NCBI GenBank assembly: GCA_965263165.1
Contig: OZ253584.1
Location: 62,001-126,000 of the forward strand
Source of the DNA: SAR202-VII-2 sp965263165
Lineage (GTDB): Bacteria; Chloroflexota; Dehalococcoidia; Lucifugimonadales; SAR202-VII-2
Length of the DNA: 64,000 bases
Reading direction: 5' to 3'
Both the position numbers and the translations under genes were made by a program. The notes under the pieces are model-generated. The model was not told the origin of the DNA. It worked only from the letters and a program-made list of their open reading frames with translations, and searched no databases. Shown piece by piece: positions 44,663 through 52,816 of the stretch; within the stretch, counting starts at the first letter, position 1, and each line of letters begins with the position of its first letter.

Positions 44663-44995
44663 TTGCAAAATACGAACGATTGTGCTGTAGTACCCCCATG
44701 AAGTGGGCCACCGGCCCGCTTCTCTTCCTAGGAGCCTGCCGCATACATGAGCACTGGGGGCTAACCACAGAGAATCCCCCCTGTGGCAGGAGCGCTGAGG
44801 GAACAACCCAAGGGGCAAGACCCTCCGAGGAAGGTTGGGACCGGAGTGAATGCCGTTGTAAGGCACAGGCTTCCTGGAGCCATCCAACTCCGTAACGGCT
44901 CGTAACGATTGGTAACGGCTCCGTAACGACTCGTAACAGCTTTGTAACGACTCGTAACGCCCTTGTAACGGCTTGTAACGCCTTTGTAACGGCTC
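44663..44995 (+). ncRNA. Repeated structured element, copy A (promoter, helices, TAACG tail)
   Basis: Promoter TTGCAA (44663-44668), 17-nt spacer ending TTGTGC, TGTAGT (44686-44691). Then a GAAGTGGGCC..GGCCCGCTTC hairpin (44700-44722), an outer helix of CCTGCCGCA (44735-44743) with TGTGGCAGG (44782-44790) enclosing a GGGGG/CCCCC hairpin, a GAGGG..CCCTC stem, a TGCC-GTTGTAA-GGCA hairpin and GGAG..CTCC. From 44891 a tail of ten GTAACGGCTC-like units of 10 or 11 bp follows. Copies B and D keep the same order of helices with base changes that preserve pairing. Function unknown; could be an RNA or a small non-autonomous element. Confidence 0.6.
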
Positions 44996-45064
44996 CACGC
45001 CTACGGAGCGCCGGGGGAGAAGAAAACGCAGTAACGCATACAATCAAACAAAGCCCCGTCCGTC

Positions 45065-45172
45065 TCCCAAGCAGGGTGCAGGGGGCGCGCAGCCCCCGCC
45101 GGGGGTACAGGGGGAGTCCCCCTGTACCCAAAAACGTTGGAGGGCGGGCAGGTGGGACAACGGCGCACGCCA
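45065..45172. repeat. GC-rich palindromic repeat, copy at 45.1 kb
   Basis: Same unit as at 44476: AAGCAGGGTGCAGGGGG, CAGCCCCCGCCGGGGGT, a 12-bp perfect hairpin GGGTACAGGGGG/CCCCCTGTACCC with loop AGT, then GGAGGGCGGGCAGGTGGG and ACAACGGCGCACGCC. Confidence 0.75.
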
Positions 45173-45270
45173 AACCAGACCCTCCGCTGAAGGAAGGCGC
45201 AGGCCACAACAAGCCCACCCATCCCCAATCCCTGCCCCCTGCCTCGGGGGAAGCCTCTGCCACATCCCCA

Positions 45271-45595
45271 TTACATAATACGAACTATTGTGCTATGGTA
45301 GCCCATGAAGTGGGCAGCCGGCCCGCTTCTCTTTCTCGGAGCCTGCCGCATACATATTGCACTGGAGGCTAACTACAGAGAATCCCCCTGCGGCAGGGGC
45401 GTTGAGGGAACAACCCAAGGGGCAAGACCCTCCGAGGAAGGCTGGGACCGGAGCCAGTGCCGTTATAAGGCACAGGCGGTTTGGAGCCATCCCGCTCCAT
45501 GACGGTTCCGTTACGGTTCGTTACGGAACCATTACGGTTCCTTTACAGTTCCTTTACGGTTTGTTACGCCCTATTACGCCTTTGTTACGGCCCCA
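45271..45595 (+). ncRNA. Repeated structured element, copy B
   Basis: Promoter TTACAT (45271-45276), 17-nt spacer ending TTGTGC, TATGGT (45294-45299). Hairpin GAAGTGGGC..GCCCGCTTC (45307-45329); outer helix CCTGCCGCA (45342-45350) with TGCGGCAGG (45389-45397), fully paired where copy A has a G-U; the GTGCC-GTTATAA-GGCAC hairpin; GGAG..CTCC. The tail from about 45500 is built from GTTACGGTTC-like 10- and 11-bp units, T-A swapped relative to copy A. Ends in a shared ACAATCAAA. Confidence 0.6.
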
Positions 45596-45729
45596 CGCCT
45601 ACGGGAGAAGAAAAAGCAGGCGCACAAACAATCAAAGAGTCACAAACAATCAAAGAATGAGGTTGAGGCCGGGAGAAGCTCCTCCCGTCCCTGCCCGGAT
45701 GCTCGGAGGAAGGTTAGGAAGCGTCCCAT

Positions 45730-45832
45730 CCCCCAAGCAGGGTGCAGGGGGCCCAGCCCCCGCCGGGGGTACAGCGAGTCCCCCTGTTTCCAAAAACGTT
45801 GGAGGGTGGGCCGGTGGGACAACCGCCTCCGC
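45730..45832. repeat. GC-rich palindromic repeat, partial copy at 45.7 kb
   Basis: AAGCAGGGTGCAGGGGG, CAGCCCCCGCCGGGGGTACAG, then AAAAACGTTGGAGGGTGGGC and GACAACCGCC. The central hairpin is decayed (GTACAG..CTGTTTCC). It is flanked by two CTTCCT..AGGAAG-type repeats (45688-45721, 45850-45885). Confidence 0.65.
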
Positions 45833-46096
45833 CACCATAAGCCCCCTCCCGTCCATGCCCGGATGCTCGGAGGAAGGTTAGGAAGCGTCCCCCGTCATGC
45901 GCTTGAATCGCAGTGCGCCCCGCACAGCTTGTTCAGAGATTCCCTAGTGTGAACAGGCCCGAAACGAGGCCCATCCCTGAGGACGGAAGCAGCCGCCGCA
46001 GTGTTTCATGGTAGAATGCCGTGAAGCGAGACCCTTACCGTCCAACCAGGCTGGCAAGGACAATGCTGCCCGCGCCTGGAGCCTCCAGCGAATGGG

Positions 46097-46873
46097 ATGC
46101 GCCTGATGGAAGAGCATTCCCCGCCCCGAGCGCCGGAATCGCTGGCGACCGCCAAGCTTCCCACGGCCCGCATCGTCCGCCGCCGCCAGTTCGCAAGAGA
46201 CCTCTTCATCCTCTGGCTCGAACCCCGGGTTCCCTTCTCCTTCAAGGCCGGCCAGTATGCCACCCTGGGCTTCGACGGCGTCGAGCGCCCCTATTCCATC
46301 GCCTCGGCGCCCTCTGAACCCCTGCTCGAAATCTTCATGCGCCGCGTTGGGCCGGACCGAGGCGGCGTCCTCACGCCCCGTCTCTGGGAGCTTGGGCCGG
46401 GCGACGACGTGACGATGCGCCCGCGGGCCAAGGGGCTGTTCACCTTCGACCCGGACGCCCGAGACCACGTCATGGTGGCGACCACCACTGGCATCGCCCC
46501 GTTCGTCAGCATATTGCGCCACCACTTCCGCGACGGCCCCGGCGACAACCGCTTCTTCATCTTCGACGGCTCCAACCACCAAGACGAGTTCATCTACGAT
46601 GCGGAGCTCATAGAGTTGACCCGGCGCCATCCGCAGTCGGTCGAGTTCATCCCGGCGGTCAGCCTTCCGGAATCGGACATCAACCGCGGGTGGACGGGGC
46701 ATACCGGCCTCATCCACGAGCTGGTCAAGGAGCGCCTCAGCCTCTGGGGCTTGGAGAAGGCCCACACCCTGGTCTACGCCTGCGGCCACCCCGGCATGAT
46801 CACCGGCGTCAAGGAAGACCTCCTCCCCGAGGAATGGCGGTTCAAGGAAGAGCGCTTCTGGCGCGACCCCTAA
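46097..46873 (+). CDS. Ferredoxin-NADP+ reductase-like FAD oxidoreductase
   Basis: A 258-residue flavoprotein of the ferredoxin-NADP reductase family. The FAD motif is RPYSIAS; the NADP part has TTTGIAPFVSILRHH and VYACGHPGMI. There is no iron-sulfur domain, as in Fpr-type enzymes. The precise start is uncertain; ATG 46097 or 46106 both fit poorly with ribosome binding sites. It is followed 29 bp later by a cytochrome c lipoprotein gene, so an electron-transfer pair is plausible. Confidence 0.87.
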   Translation: MRLMEEHSPPRAPESLATAKLPTARIVRRRQFARDLFILWLEPRVPFSFKAGQYATLGFDGVERPYSIASAPSEPLLEIFMRRVGPDRGGVLTPRLWELGPGDDVTMRPRAKGLFTFDPDARDHVMVATTTGIAPFVSILRHHFRDGPGDNRFFIFDGSNHQDEFIYDAELIELTRRHPQSVEFIPAVSLPESDINRGWTGHTGLIHELVKERLSLWGLEKAHTLVYACGHPGMITGVKEDLLPEEWRFKEERFWRDP

Positions 46874-46902
46874 ACGCCCCGCCCCGCCACAGGGAGCCGA
46901 CC

Positions 46903-47448
46903 TTGCAAAGAGCTCGCTACGCCCGTTCCGCCGGTGTGAGGGCCCTTGGTTGCCTTGGCGCTGTCGCCACAGTGCTACTCGCGTCCGTCCTGCTGACCGC
47001 GTGCTCGTCTTCCCCTAGCCCAGACATCCCGACACCGGACAGCGTCTCCACAGCGCAGGCTTCTTCAGCAGGAAGGGACATTTTCGCCTCAAATTGTGCC
47101 GTATGTCACGGAGCCGCTGGCGAGGGTCAACCGGACTGGCATGTCAGTAAGGACGACGGCACACTGCCCCCGCCGCCGCTAAATGGCGACGGGCATACCT
47201 GGCACCATGCGGACGGCCTCTTGTACCTCACTGTAAGCCAGGGTGGAAAGATTTTTGAAGACCCCAGCATTCCGAGCTTCAAGAGTGCAATGCCTGCATT
47301 TGGAGATCGGCTCAGCCGCCAAGAGATAGTCGAAGTGCTCACGTATGTGAAGAGCCTATGGGGGGACAAGTCCAAACGGGGAATGTCCATCCAGGAGTCG
47401 CAGGCGCTGGCTAGTGAACAAGACCCCTTCCCGTCGGATGGAACGTAG
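46903..47448 (+). CDS. Cytochrome c lipoprotein
   Basis: A 181-residue exported monohaem cytochrome. The TTG at 46903 is six bases after AGGGAG and gives a basic n-region, a hydrophobic core and the lipobox LLTAC. Haem is bound at CAVCH in FASNCAVCHGAAGEG; the axial methionine is in SAMPAFGDRLS. A Pro/Ser linker (SSPSPDIPTPDS) tethers the domain to the membrane. Likely carries electrons on the outer face of the membrane. Confidence 0.9.
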   Translation: MQRARYARSAGVRALGCLGAVATVLLASVLLTACSSSPSPDIPTPDSVSTAQASSAGRDIFASNCAVCHGAAGEGQPDWHVSKDDGTLPPPPLNGDGHTWHHADGLLYLTVSQGGKIFEDPSIPSFKSAMPAFGDRLSRQEIVEVLTYVKSLWGDKSKRGMSIQESQALASEQDPFPSDGT

Positions 47449-47599
47449 ATGCTAGCCAGGAGCCTCGGGTGATTCGACTCGGTCTGCAGATCCTCATGCC
47501 CGCACACCCTGTTCCCGTGCTTGTCAGACCAACATGACGGGTGGTACAACTATCGGGAGCCATCCTGTGCCAGACACAACGCAAGCGGAGGGTTTGACA

Positions 47600-49009
47600 G
47601 TGCGCAAACTAGTCGCGGCAATAGTGATCATCGCTCTTGTCCTGCTCGGTGCTGCCTGCCGGGGAGATGCGGGGCCTGCCGGGGAACAAGGGCCGCCCGG
47701 GCCTCAGGGCCCGGCGGGTGCTCCCGGACCGGCCGGGCCTACCGGTCCCGCGGGGGACATCGCCTCTCTGGATCAGGCCACCATTGCCACGGTCATTGAG
47801 CAGCTGCAAGAACTGTCGGAGGCGAGGATCGCCGCCGCCAAACCGCCGGCGCCGGCGCCCCCCAAGTGGGAGCCCGCCGAGTACACCCGGTACTTCGTCA
47901 AAGCGGCCATCAGCAAGTACCAGTCGGAAGGTCTCGATGCCACCGTCGCCTACTACAACACCAGCGAGAGCATTGACGGCCAGTGGTACGTCTTCATCGT
48001 CGACCAAGCCGACATGGTGCTCGCCCACGCCGCCAACCCCGACCTCGTCGGCCAGCCCACCTCCGCAGCCGTCGGGCCCAACAACTATCCCGCTGGAGAA
48101 GCCGTGGTCGCCGTTGCCGACGAGGACGGCGAATGGCTCAGCTACACCTTCATCAATCCCGCCACTGGCGTCGCCGAGACCAAACATTCCTGGGTGATTG
48201 AGTACGACGGCCTGACCTTTGGATCAGGCTGGTATGAGCGCGCGCCTGGCAAGTCAGACGCCCCCGCTTACACCAGGGCTCTCGTAGGGCGGGCTATAGA
48301 CCTGTATAACGCCATCGGCCGCGAGGACGCGGTGGCCTACTACAACACTACGGAGAGTGTGGACGGCCAGTGGTACGTCTTCATCGTCGACCAAGCCGAC
48401 ATGGTGCTCGCCCACGCCGCCAACCCCGACCTCGTCGGCCAGCCCACCTCCGCAGCCGTCGGGCCCAACAACTATCCCGCTGGAGAAGCCGTGGTCGCCG
48501 TTGCCGACGAGGACGGCGAATGGCTCAGCTACACCTTCATCAATCCCGCCACTGGCGTCGCCGAGACCAAACATTCCTGGGTGGTTGAGTACGACGGCCT
48601 GACCTTTGGATCAGGCTGGTATGAGCGCGCGCCTGGCAAGTCAGACACCCCCGCTTACACCAGGGCTCTCGTAGGGCAGGCTATCGACCTGTATAACGCC
48701 ATCGGCCGCCAGGACGCAGTGGCCTACTACAACACCAGGGAGAGTGTGGACGGTCAGTGGTACGTCTTCATCGTCGACGAGAGCGGCTACACCATAGCCC
48801 ACCATAATCCGATGTTTCGAGGTCGGGAGCCCAGCCTCCGCGTCGACGCCGCGGGGTACTTCTACGGCGACGACTTGCTGGGCGCCACCGAGTCGGGACG
48901 CTGGGTCGACTACGTGCTGCTGAACCCGGAAACGGGTGATGACCGGCAGAAGCATACCTGGGCAGTGCGCCATGACGGGTTGATCTTCGCCTCGGGGTGG
49001 TACGAATAG
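47600..49009 (+). CDS. Lipoprotein with collagen-like stalk and three Cache-like sensor domains
   Basis: A 469-residue lipoprotein starting at GTG 47600 after GGAGGG; lipobox LLGAAC. A run of about nine Gly-X-Y triplets (GPPGPQGPAGAPGPAGP) forms a collagen-like stalk, followed by a short helix. Then come three tandem domains of about 129 residues with the motif DGQWYVFIVDQADMVLAHAA and GEWLSYTFINPATG, which resemble single-Cache ligand-binding domains. The first two are nearly identical even in DNA (offset 387 bp from about 47979 to 48245), so the duplication is recent or kept similar by gene conversion. No signalling domain is attached. Confidence 0.8.
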   Translation: MRKLVAAIVIIALVLLGAACRGDAGPAGEQGPPGPQGPAGAPGPAGPTGPAGDIASLDQATIATVIEQLQELSEARIAAAKPPAPAPPKWEPAEYTRYFVKAAISKYQSEGLDATVAYYNTSESIDGQWYVFIVDQADMVLAHAANPDLVGQPTSAAVGPNNYPAGEAVVAVADEDGEWLSYTFINPATGVAETKHSWVIEYDGLTFGSGWYERAPGKSDAPAYTRALVGRAIDLYNAIGREDAVAYYNTTESVDGQWYVFIVDQADMVLAHAANPDLVGQPTSAAVGPNNYPAGEAVVAVADEDGEWLSYTFINPATGVAETKHSWVVEYDGLTFGSGWYERAPGKSDTPAYTRALVGQAIDLYNAIGRQDAVAYYNTRESVDGQWYVFIVDESGYTIAHHNPMFRGREPSLRVDAAGYFYGDDLLGATESGRWVDYVLLNPETGDDRQKHTWAVRHDGLIFASGWYE

Positions 49010-49681
49010 CCGCAAACCGCCTTGTCGCCTGCTGTCCCTAGGGTCTGGACGTTGATGAGGCTCGACGGCCTTATGAAAGGGCTGCGCGCCGTCAGCCGGG
49101 AAATCAAGGGTGGAGCGAAGTTTGGCTGACCTGCCCCCATTCGTTGTGCCAGCTGTTGTGTTACTCCAACGAGCATCGGGATAGGTGCTAGAGGCAGGAT
49201 GCTACGGGAAATTGCTCGTCGAGCACTTCGATTGGGGCGAAAGGCACGGTGGACTCGAACCGCCGAGAAGCAGTCCATGAAGCCGCAGAAACCCGCGTGC
49301 ACAGGATAGTGGGCCTACACGTACTGAATCGCGAACTTTTGAGCGGACGTGACGCTCTGGGGTGTCCTATTCCCGAGTAGCTGCGACAGGTGGCGGCCTT
49401 CTGTAAAATGGAGTTCCAGCGGCAAATCCTGCTGTTTGACGACGCACGAGCACCGCTCGTTGCCCGGTGGTACAGCCTGCCAACTCCCCCCGAACCTACG
49501 CCTGAGCGCCACCTGCACGCCTCCAAGCCCGAAGAACTAATGAACTTCGGCTTCTCCTAGGTCGGTAGCCTCTCCGACACGAAGACCAGTCTGGCTGCAA
49601 GGTCACGATATGGTCGTGATGCGCAGCCCGACGTGTCGGCAGATCCTGGCCGTAGGACGGGCTCTAGCAGGGTAGTTTGCT
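49010..49681. other. Gene-poor stretch with a possible 60-codon fragment
   Basis: No convincing gene. A plus-strand frame at 49381-49560 (LRQVAAFCKMEFQRQILLFD at its start) could be a remnant: it is open without a good ribosome binding site and ends NFGFS. The minus strand near 49251-49265 reads GGTTCGAGTCCACCG, like a tRNA T-arm, but no cloverleaf can be built around it. Confidence 0.4.
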
Positions 49682-50335
49682 TCAGGGCTTTGTAAGGCCT
49701 CGCTCCGCCATCTGCGACTCAAGGAACTGGCGGCCCGCGGAGGCGAACTCTCCCTCTGCAGCTGTCGCCGCGTCGATGTCAAGCCAGAGTGACTGCAACA
49801 GAGCCGGTTCGCTCGCCGCTCGCTCCACAAGATCCAGCAGCCAATGTAGGCGCATGAGAGTCTCGCCCCGCGCGAAGAGTAAGTCCTTCCGATTCAGATC
49901 CAAGCGAGTAATCGTCGCCCGGGCACGTGCGCCGCCGCGTGGCAGTGCGAGCGGGCCGCCAAAGGCTACTTCCTCCTCGACGTCATCTACGTAAGGGTCG
50001 AGTAGTCGGCATTCTCGTATGTCGTAGTCTCCCTTGTTCGTGTTGCACTTAGGGCAGGCGATAGTTAAGTTCTCCCAGTCACAGACCAACTTCGGGTGCT
50101 TCCTCTTCGGTAGCTTGTGTTCGATGTGCGTATAGGCGACATCGCTGATTCGTCCCTCGCAATATGCGCACTTCGAAGCCGTCTCTGCCTCGAGCGCTGA
50201 ACGGATCTCCGGGTGAGCGTAGCGGAGCGGAGCCGTCCCTATGGGGTTCACGCACCAGTTCACGTACTCAGCAGTCCACGCCTCGCCGTTCTCTACGAGA
50301 ACTTGAGGCCGCGATCCATGGCTCAGGCGGATCAC
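49682..50335 (-). CDS. HNH endonuclease, PtuB-like (Septu)
   Basis: A 217-residue nuclease. The HNH core is CAYCEGRI, then HIEHKLPKRKHPKLV, then ENLTIACPKCNTNKGD, with two CxxC zinc pairs around the HxxH-type metal site. It starts with GTG overlapping the ATPase stop by four bases (GTGA). ATPase plus HNH in this order is the layout of the Septu (PtuAB) anti-phage system, where the nuclease degrades DNA once released by the ATPase. The same pair also serves as retron effectors. Confidence 0.8.
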   Translation of the reverse strand: MIRLSHGSRPQVLVENGEAWTAEYVNWCVNPIGTAPLRYAHPEIRSALEAETASKCAYCEGRISDVAYTHIEHKLPKRKHPKLVCDWENLTIACPKCNTNKGDYDIRECRLLDPYVDDVEEEVAFGGPLALPRGGARARATITRLDLNRKDLLFARGETLMRLHWLLDLVERAASEPALLQSLWLDIDAATAAEGEFASAGRQFLESQMAERGLTKP

Positions 50336-51564
50336 ACTATGCCGCCCTTGCCTGTGTCATTGGCCGGCAGAAGTCGGTCTATGACCTTTGGGAACAGGTC
50401 ACCCAGGCCGATTGAGTTGAGCTGCATTCTAAGTGTGGAGAGCAACTCCGTGGTGAGCTCTTTTTCCCCGACGGAGGCAACAATCTTATCGACTTCGTCC
50501 TCCACCCAGAGGGGAACGGGAAACGGCACCCCGAGAACGTCTGTAAGGATCTGATTTGCGGTAGCGGACCGGTCGACATCAGCGAGCTTTGTGGACTTCA
50601 CGCGACCGTCTACGAAGTCGAGGACTACGACGTTCGAATCCCGGACCGATGTCACCACAAACGGGTTGTGTGTAGCAACGATGAATTGCGCTTTAGGAAA
50701 CGCGGCAAGGAGTCCAGGAAGCACGGAACGTTGGAGGCGTGGATGGAGGTGGTTTTCAGGCTCGTCCATCAGAACGGTGAAGGTCGCATCCGAGCGAGAC
50801 CGCATGTAGATCTGCCAAGCGACGTCCACAAGTGCGGCGATGCCACCCGACGCTGCGTCCAGCGAGAAGTCACCGGTTCCCGTCTCCAGGATCACCTCTG
50901 GCATTTGCATCGCGATCCGTCGGAAGTCGAGGTCAGCGGGGAGCACACGGCGGAGGACTTCAGAGAAGCCCTCGAACGTCTCGCGCGCCTCGTCGTTCGG
51001 TGTAACGACTTGGTTTCCATAGCCGAACATTGCCAGCGAGATCAGCGCCGCCTTTAGTCGGTAGCTGGGGGACTGAATCTGGGCTTTGGGTTGGTAGAAC
51101 TGGCGAAGATTGTCCAGGTACTGTCTAAACAGTTGATCACCTGCCTTAACGTCGGTAGGGATCTCGGTCACCCTTTGATAGGAGTAGACCGGGCGGTGCG
51201 AGGTGATGTAGACGCCGGGCACTGCCTGTGAGTCACGGATTGCGATCTGGAAGGTGGCACCTTCCGTGGGTGACTGGAGGGCCGCGACGGCTCCGTCGTC
51301 GTAGGTGAGTTTCCCCACATCGAGGTTCCCGTCGTCGACGTCACTGATGACTCCGGAGAAGTACCTTAGAGCTCCCCGGCGGTCGATTCGGAGAGTGCCT
51401 ATGAAGGTCGGTGTCCACCCGAAGTGCTGACTCAAAATGCTGAGAAGCGTTGTTTTGCCAGAGCCATTCGCGCCGGTGATGATCGTCGCCTGAGGGTGAA
51501 ATTCAATCTGAACCGAGCCGAACTGGCGCCAACCTGCGATCTCAAGCGCCTGAAACTTAGTCAT
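50332..51564 (-). CDS. AAA/ABC-type ATPase, PtuA-like (Septu)
   Basis: A 410-residue ATPase of the SMC/OLD-like class. Walker A is ITGANGSGKTTLL, the signature region LDAASGGIAALVDVAW, Walker B VLMDEPENHLHPRL, and the H-loop IVATHNPFVV. The ATG at 51564 follows AGAGAGG by six bases. No TOPRIM domain, so it is not an OLD nuclease. Together with the downstream HNH gene it forms a candidate type I Septu system. Its own promoter is not obvious. Confidence 0.85.
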   Translation of the reverse strand: MTKFQALEIAGWRQFGSVQIEFHPQATIITGANGSGKTTLLSILSQHFGWTPTFIGTLRIDRRGALRYFSGVISDVDDGNLDVGKLTYDDGAVAALQSPTEGATFQIAIRDSQAVPGVYITSHRPVYSYQRVTEIPTDVKAGDQLFRQYLDNLRQFYQPKAQIQSPSYRLKAALISLAMFGYGNQVVTPNDEARETFEGFSEVLRRVLPADLDFRRIAMQMPEVILETGTGDFSLDAASGGIAALVDVAWQIYMRSRSDATFTVLMDEPENHLHPRLQRSVLPGLLAAFPKAQFIVATHNPFVVTSVRDSNVVVLDFVDGRVKSTKLADVDRSATANQILTDVLGVPFPVPLWVEDEVDKIVASVGEKELTTELLSTLRMQLNSIGLGDLFPKVIDRLLPANDTGKGGIV

Positions 51565-52322
51565 CTTTGGCCTCTCTGGGCTTTCTGTCACTACCCCGAC
51601 GCCACTCGCACCGAGACGAACGTGGGTATACGAAGGGCGAGAATCTCAGTGCCATGCCCGTGCGGCTATTGTATCCCCCAGCCCTGTACCACGTCGAACT
51701 ATGTGGCAAGTCAGGCTTATGACTCATTCCAATTCAGCAAGGACATTCCTTGGTGTCAATTCAGACTCAACGGCGTTGCCCAATGGGATGGATGTCCCGA
51801 TGTGCCTCATTGTACCCTCGTGACAAGTTCGAGTCCTTCTGGCCCACCTACATCTTCATCGAGCCACGCGCTGGCTATTGGATGCCGCAGGGGCAGAAGT
51901 CGCGACCGCGTCGTACTGACCTTTCTCGTTAGGCCTTCAACCCCCCCACCCACCAGCACCCCAGCTTCCGGTGTCTATTGTGTACCGCCAACCCTCCCTG
52001 ACTCGTCCCTCTGTAACCGAAATGAGGCGACGACGAGCCGAAAGGAAGACCTCCTCCCCGGGGGATGGCGGCTCAAGTCGCCGTCCCCTACTCACCTCGC
52101 GAGTATGACGGTATCGGAGTCGCCCCAGCAGGCGACGGAGCCGTCCACCCTCACCCCGCAGTTTTAGGAGCGTATCGGAAAGCCGGCATCTTGTTGCGTC
52201 GCATCATCCCAGGAAACCTCTGACCAAGCCGCCCCCCGCCACACCGCGCCCCACCCCGGAGGCGGCTCTGTCCCTGCCCCCGGACCCGGGGCAGGTTAGG
52301 AAGCGTTCCTGTCTCCCCCCTC
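51565..52322. other. Non-coding stretch upstream of the Septu-like operon
   Basis: No gene is supported; frames here are shadows or chance. A sequence at 51818-51847 (GACAAGTTCGAGTCC, then TGGCCCACC) resembles the 3' end of a tRNA but its T-stem does not pair. A CTTCCT..-type inverted repeat relic lies at 52270-52303. Confidence 0.45.
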
Positions 52323-52660
52323 TTGCAAAATAAGAACGATTGTGCTATGATATGGCCATGATGCTAAAGTATCCCCAGGAAGCGGGCCGGCGGCCCGCTC
52401 CTCTTCCTTGGAGCCTGCCGCATACGTCTGTACTGGGGGAGTCCAGAGAGAATCCCCCTGTGGCAGCGTCTGGGGGATGTTCCCCAGACGCACAACCGTC
52501 CGAGGAAGGGTGGGACCAGAGCGAATGCTGTTTCGAGACAAGCTCTTTGGAGCCATACGGCTCCGCCACGGTTCATTACGGTATCGCTACGACTTCACTA
52601 CGGCTCATCACAGCTCTCTTACGGCTTTGTTATGCCTCTGTTACGGCTCCGTGCCTGGAA
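52323..52660 (+). ncRNA. Repeated structured element, copy D
   Basis: The best promoter of the set: TTGCAA (52323-52328), 17-nt spacer ending TTGTGC, TATGAT (52346-52351). Hairpin AGCGGGCC..GGCCCGCT (52381-52399), outer helix CTGCCGCA with TGTGGCAG, inner GGGGG/CCCCC hairpin, a 9-bp CGTCTGGGG/CCCCAGACG hairpin (52467-52490) where A and B have a GAGGG/CCCTC stem, a TGCTGTTTCGAGACA hairpin, and GGAGCC..GGCTCC. Tail of TTACGGTATC-like units to about 52660, then ACAATCAAA. Sequence differs widely from A and B but helices persist. Confidence 0.6.
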
Positions 52661-52816
52661 ACCTCGAAATCCGGCTGATACGCGTAACGAATATACAATC
52701 AAAGGGGGCGCCTCTCTCTCTCGGGGGAATCCCCTGTCCCTCCACAGCGACCGCCGCGCCAGTTTCAGCACATCGGTGTAACATAGCTCGTAGTTCAATT
52801 GGCAGAGGTAGGTCGC

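Noticed and set aside
44663..44900. RNase P RNA, because of GAGGAAGG and ACAGAG motifs
   Set aside because: The motifs occur in the wrong order and several copies exist; the core pseudoknot could not be drawn.
44423..45263. Long minus-strand frames over copy A with a seven-residue periodicity that looks like a coiled coil
   Set aside because: The period comes from the 21-nt double unit of the TAACG tail. In copies B and D the same frame is broken by stops, so it is not conserved as protein.
44891..45595. CRISPR array
   Set aside because: The repeats are 10-11 bp, degenerate and without spacers; no cas genes are present.
49245..49330. tRNA gene on the minus strand (T-arm-like GGTTCGAGTCC)
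   Set aside because: The T-stem has a mismatch and no acceptor, D or anticodon arms can be formed around it.
51800..51850. tRNA 3' end or att site
   Set aside because: The T-stem does not pair and no matching 5' acceptor strand lies upstream.
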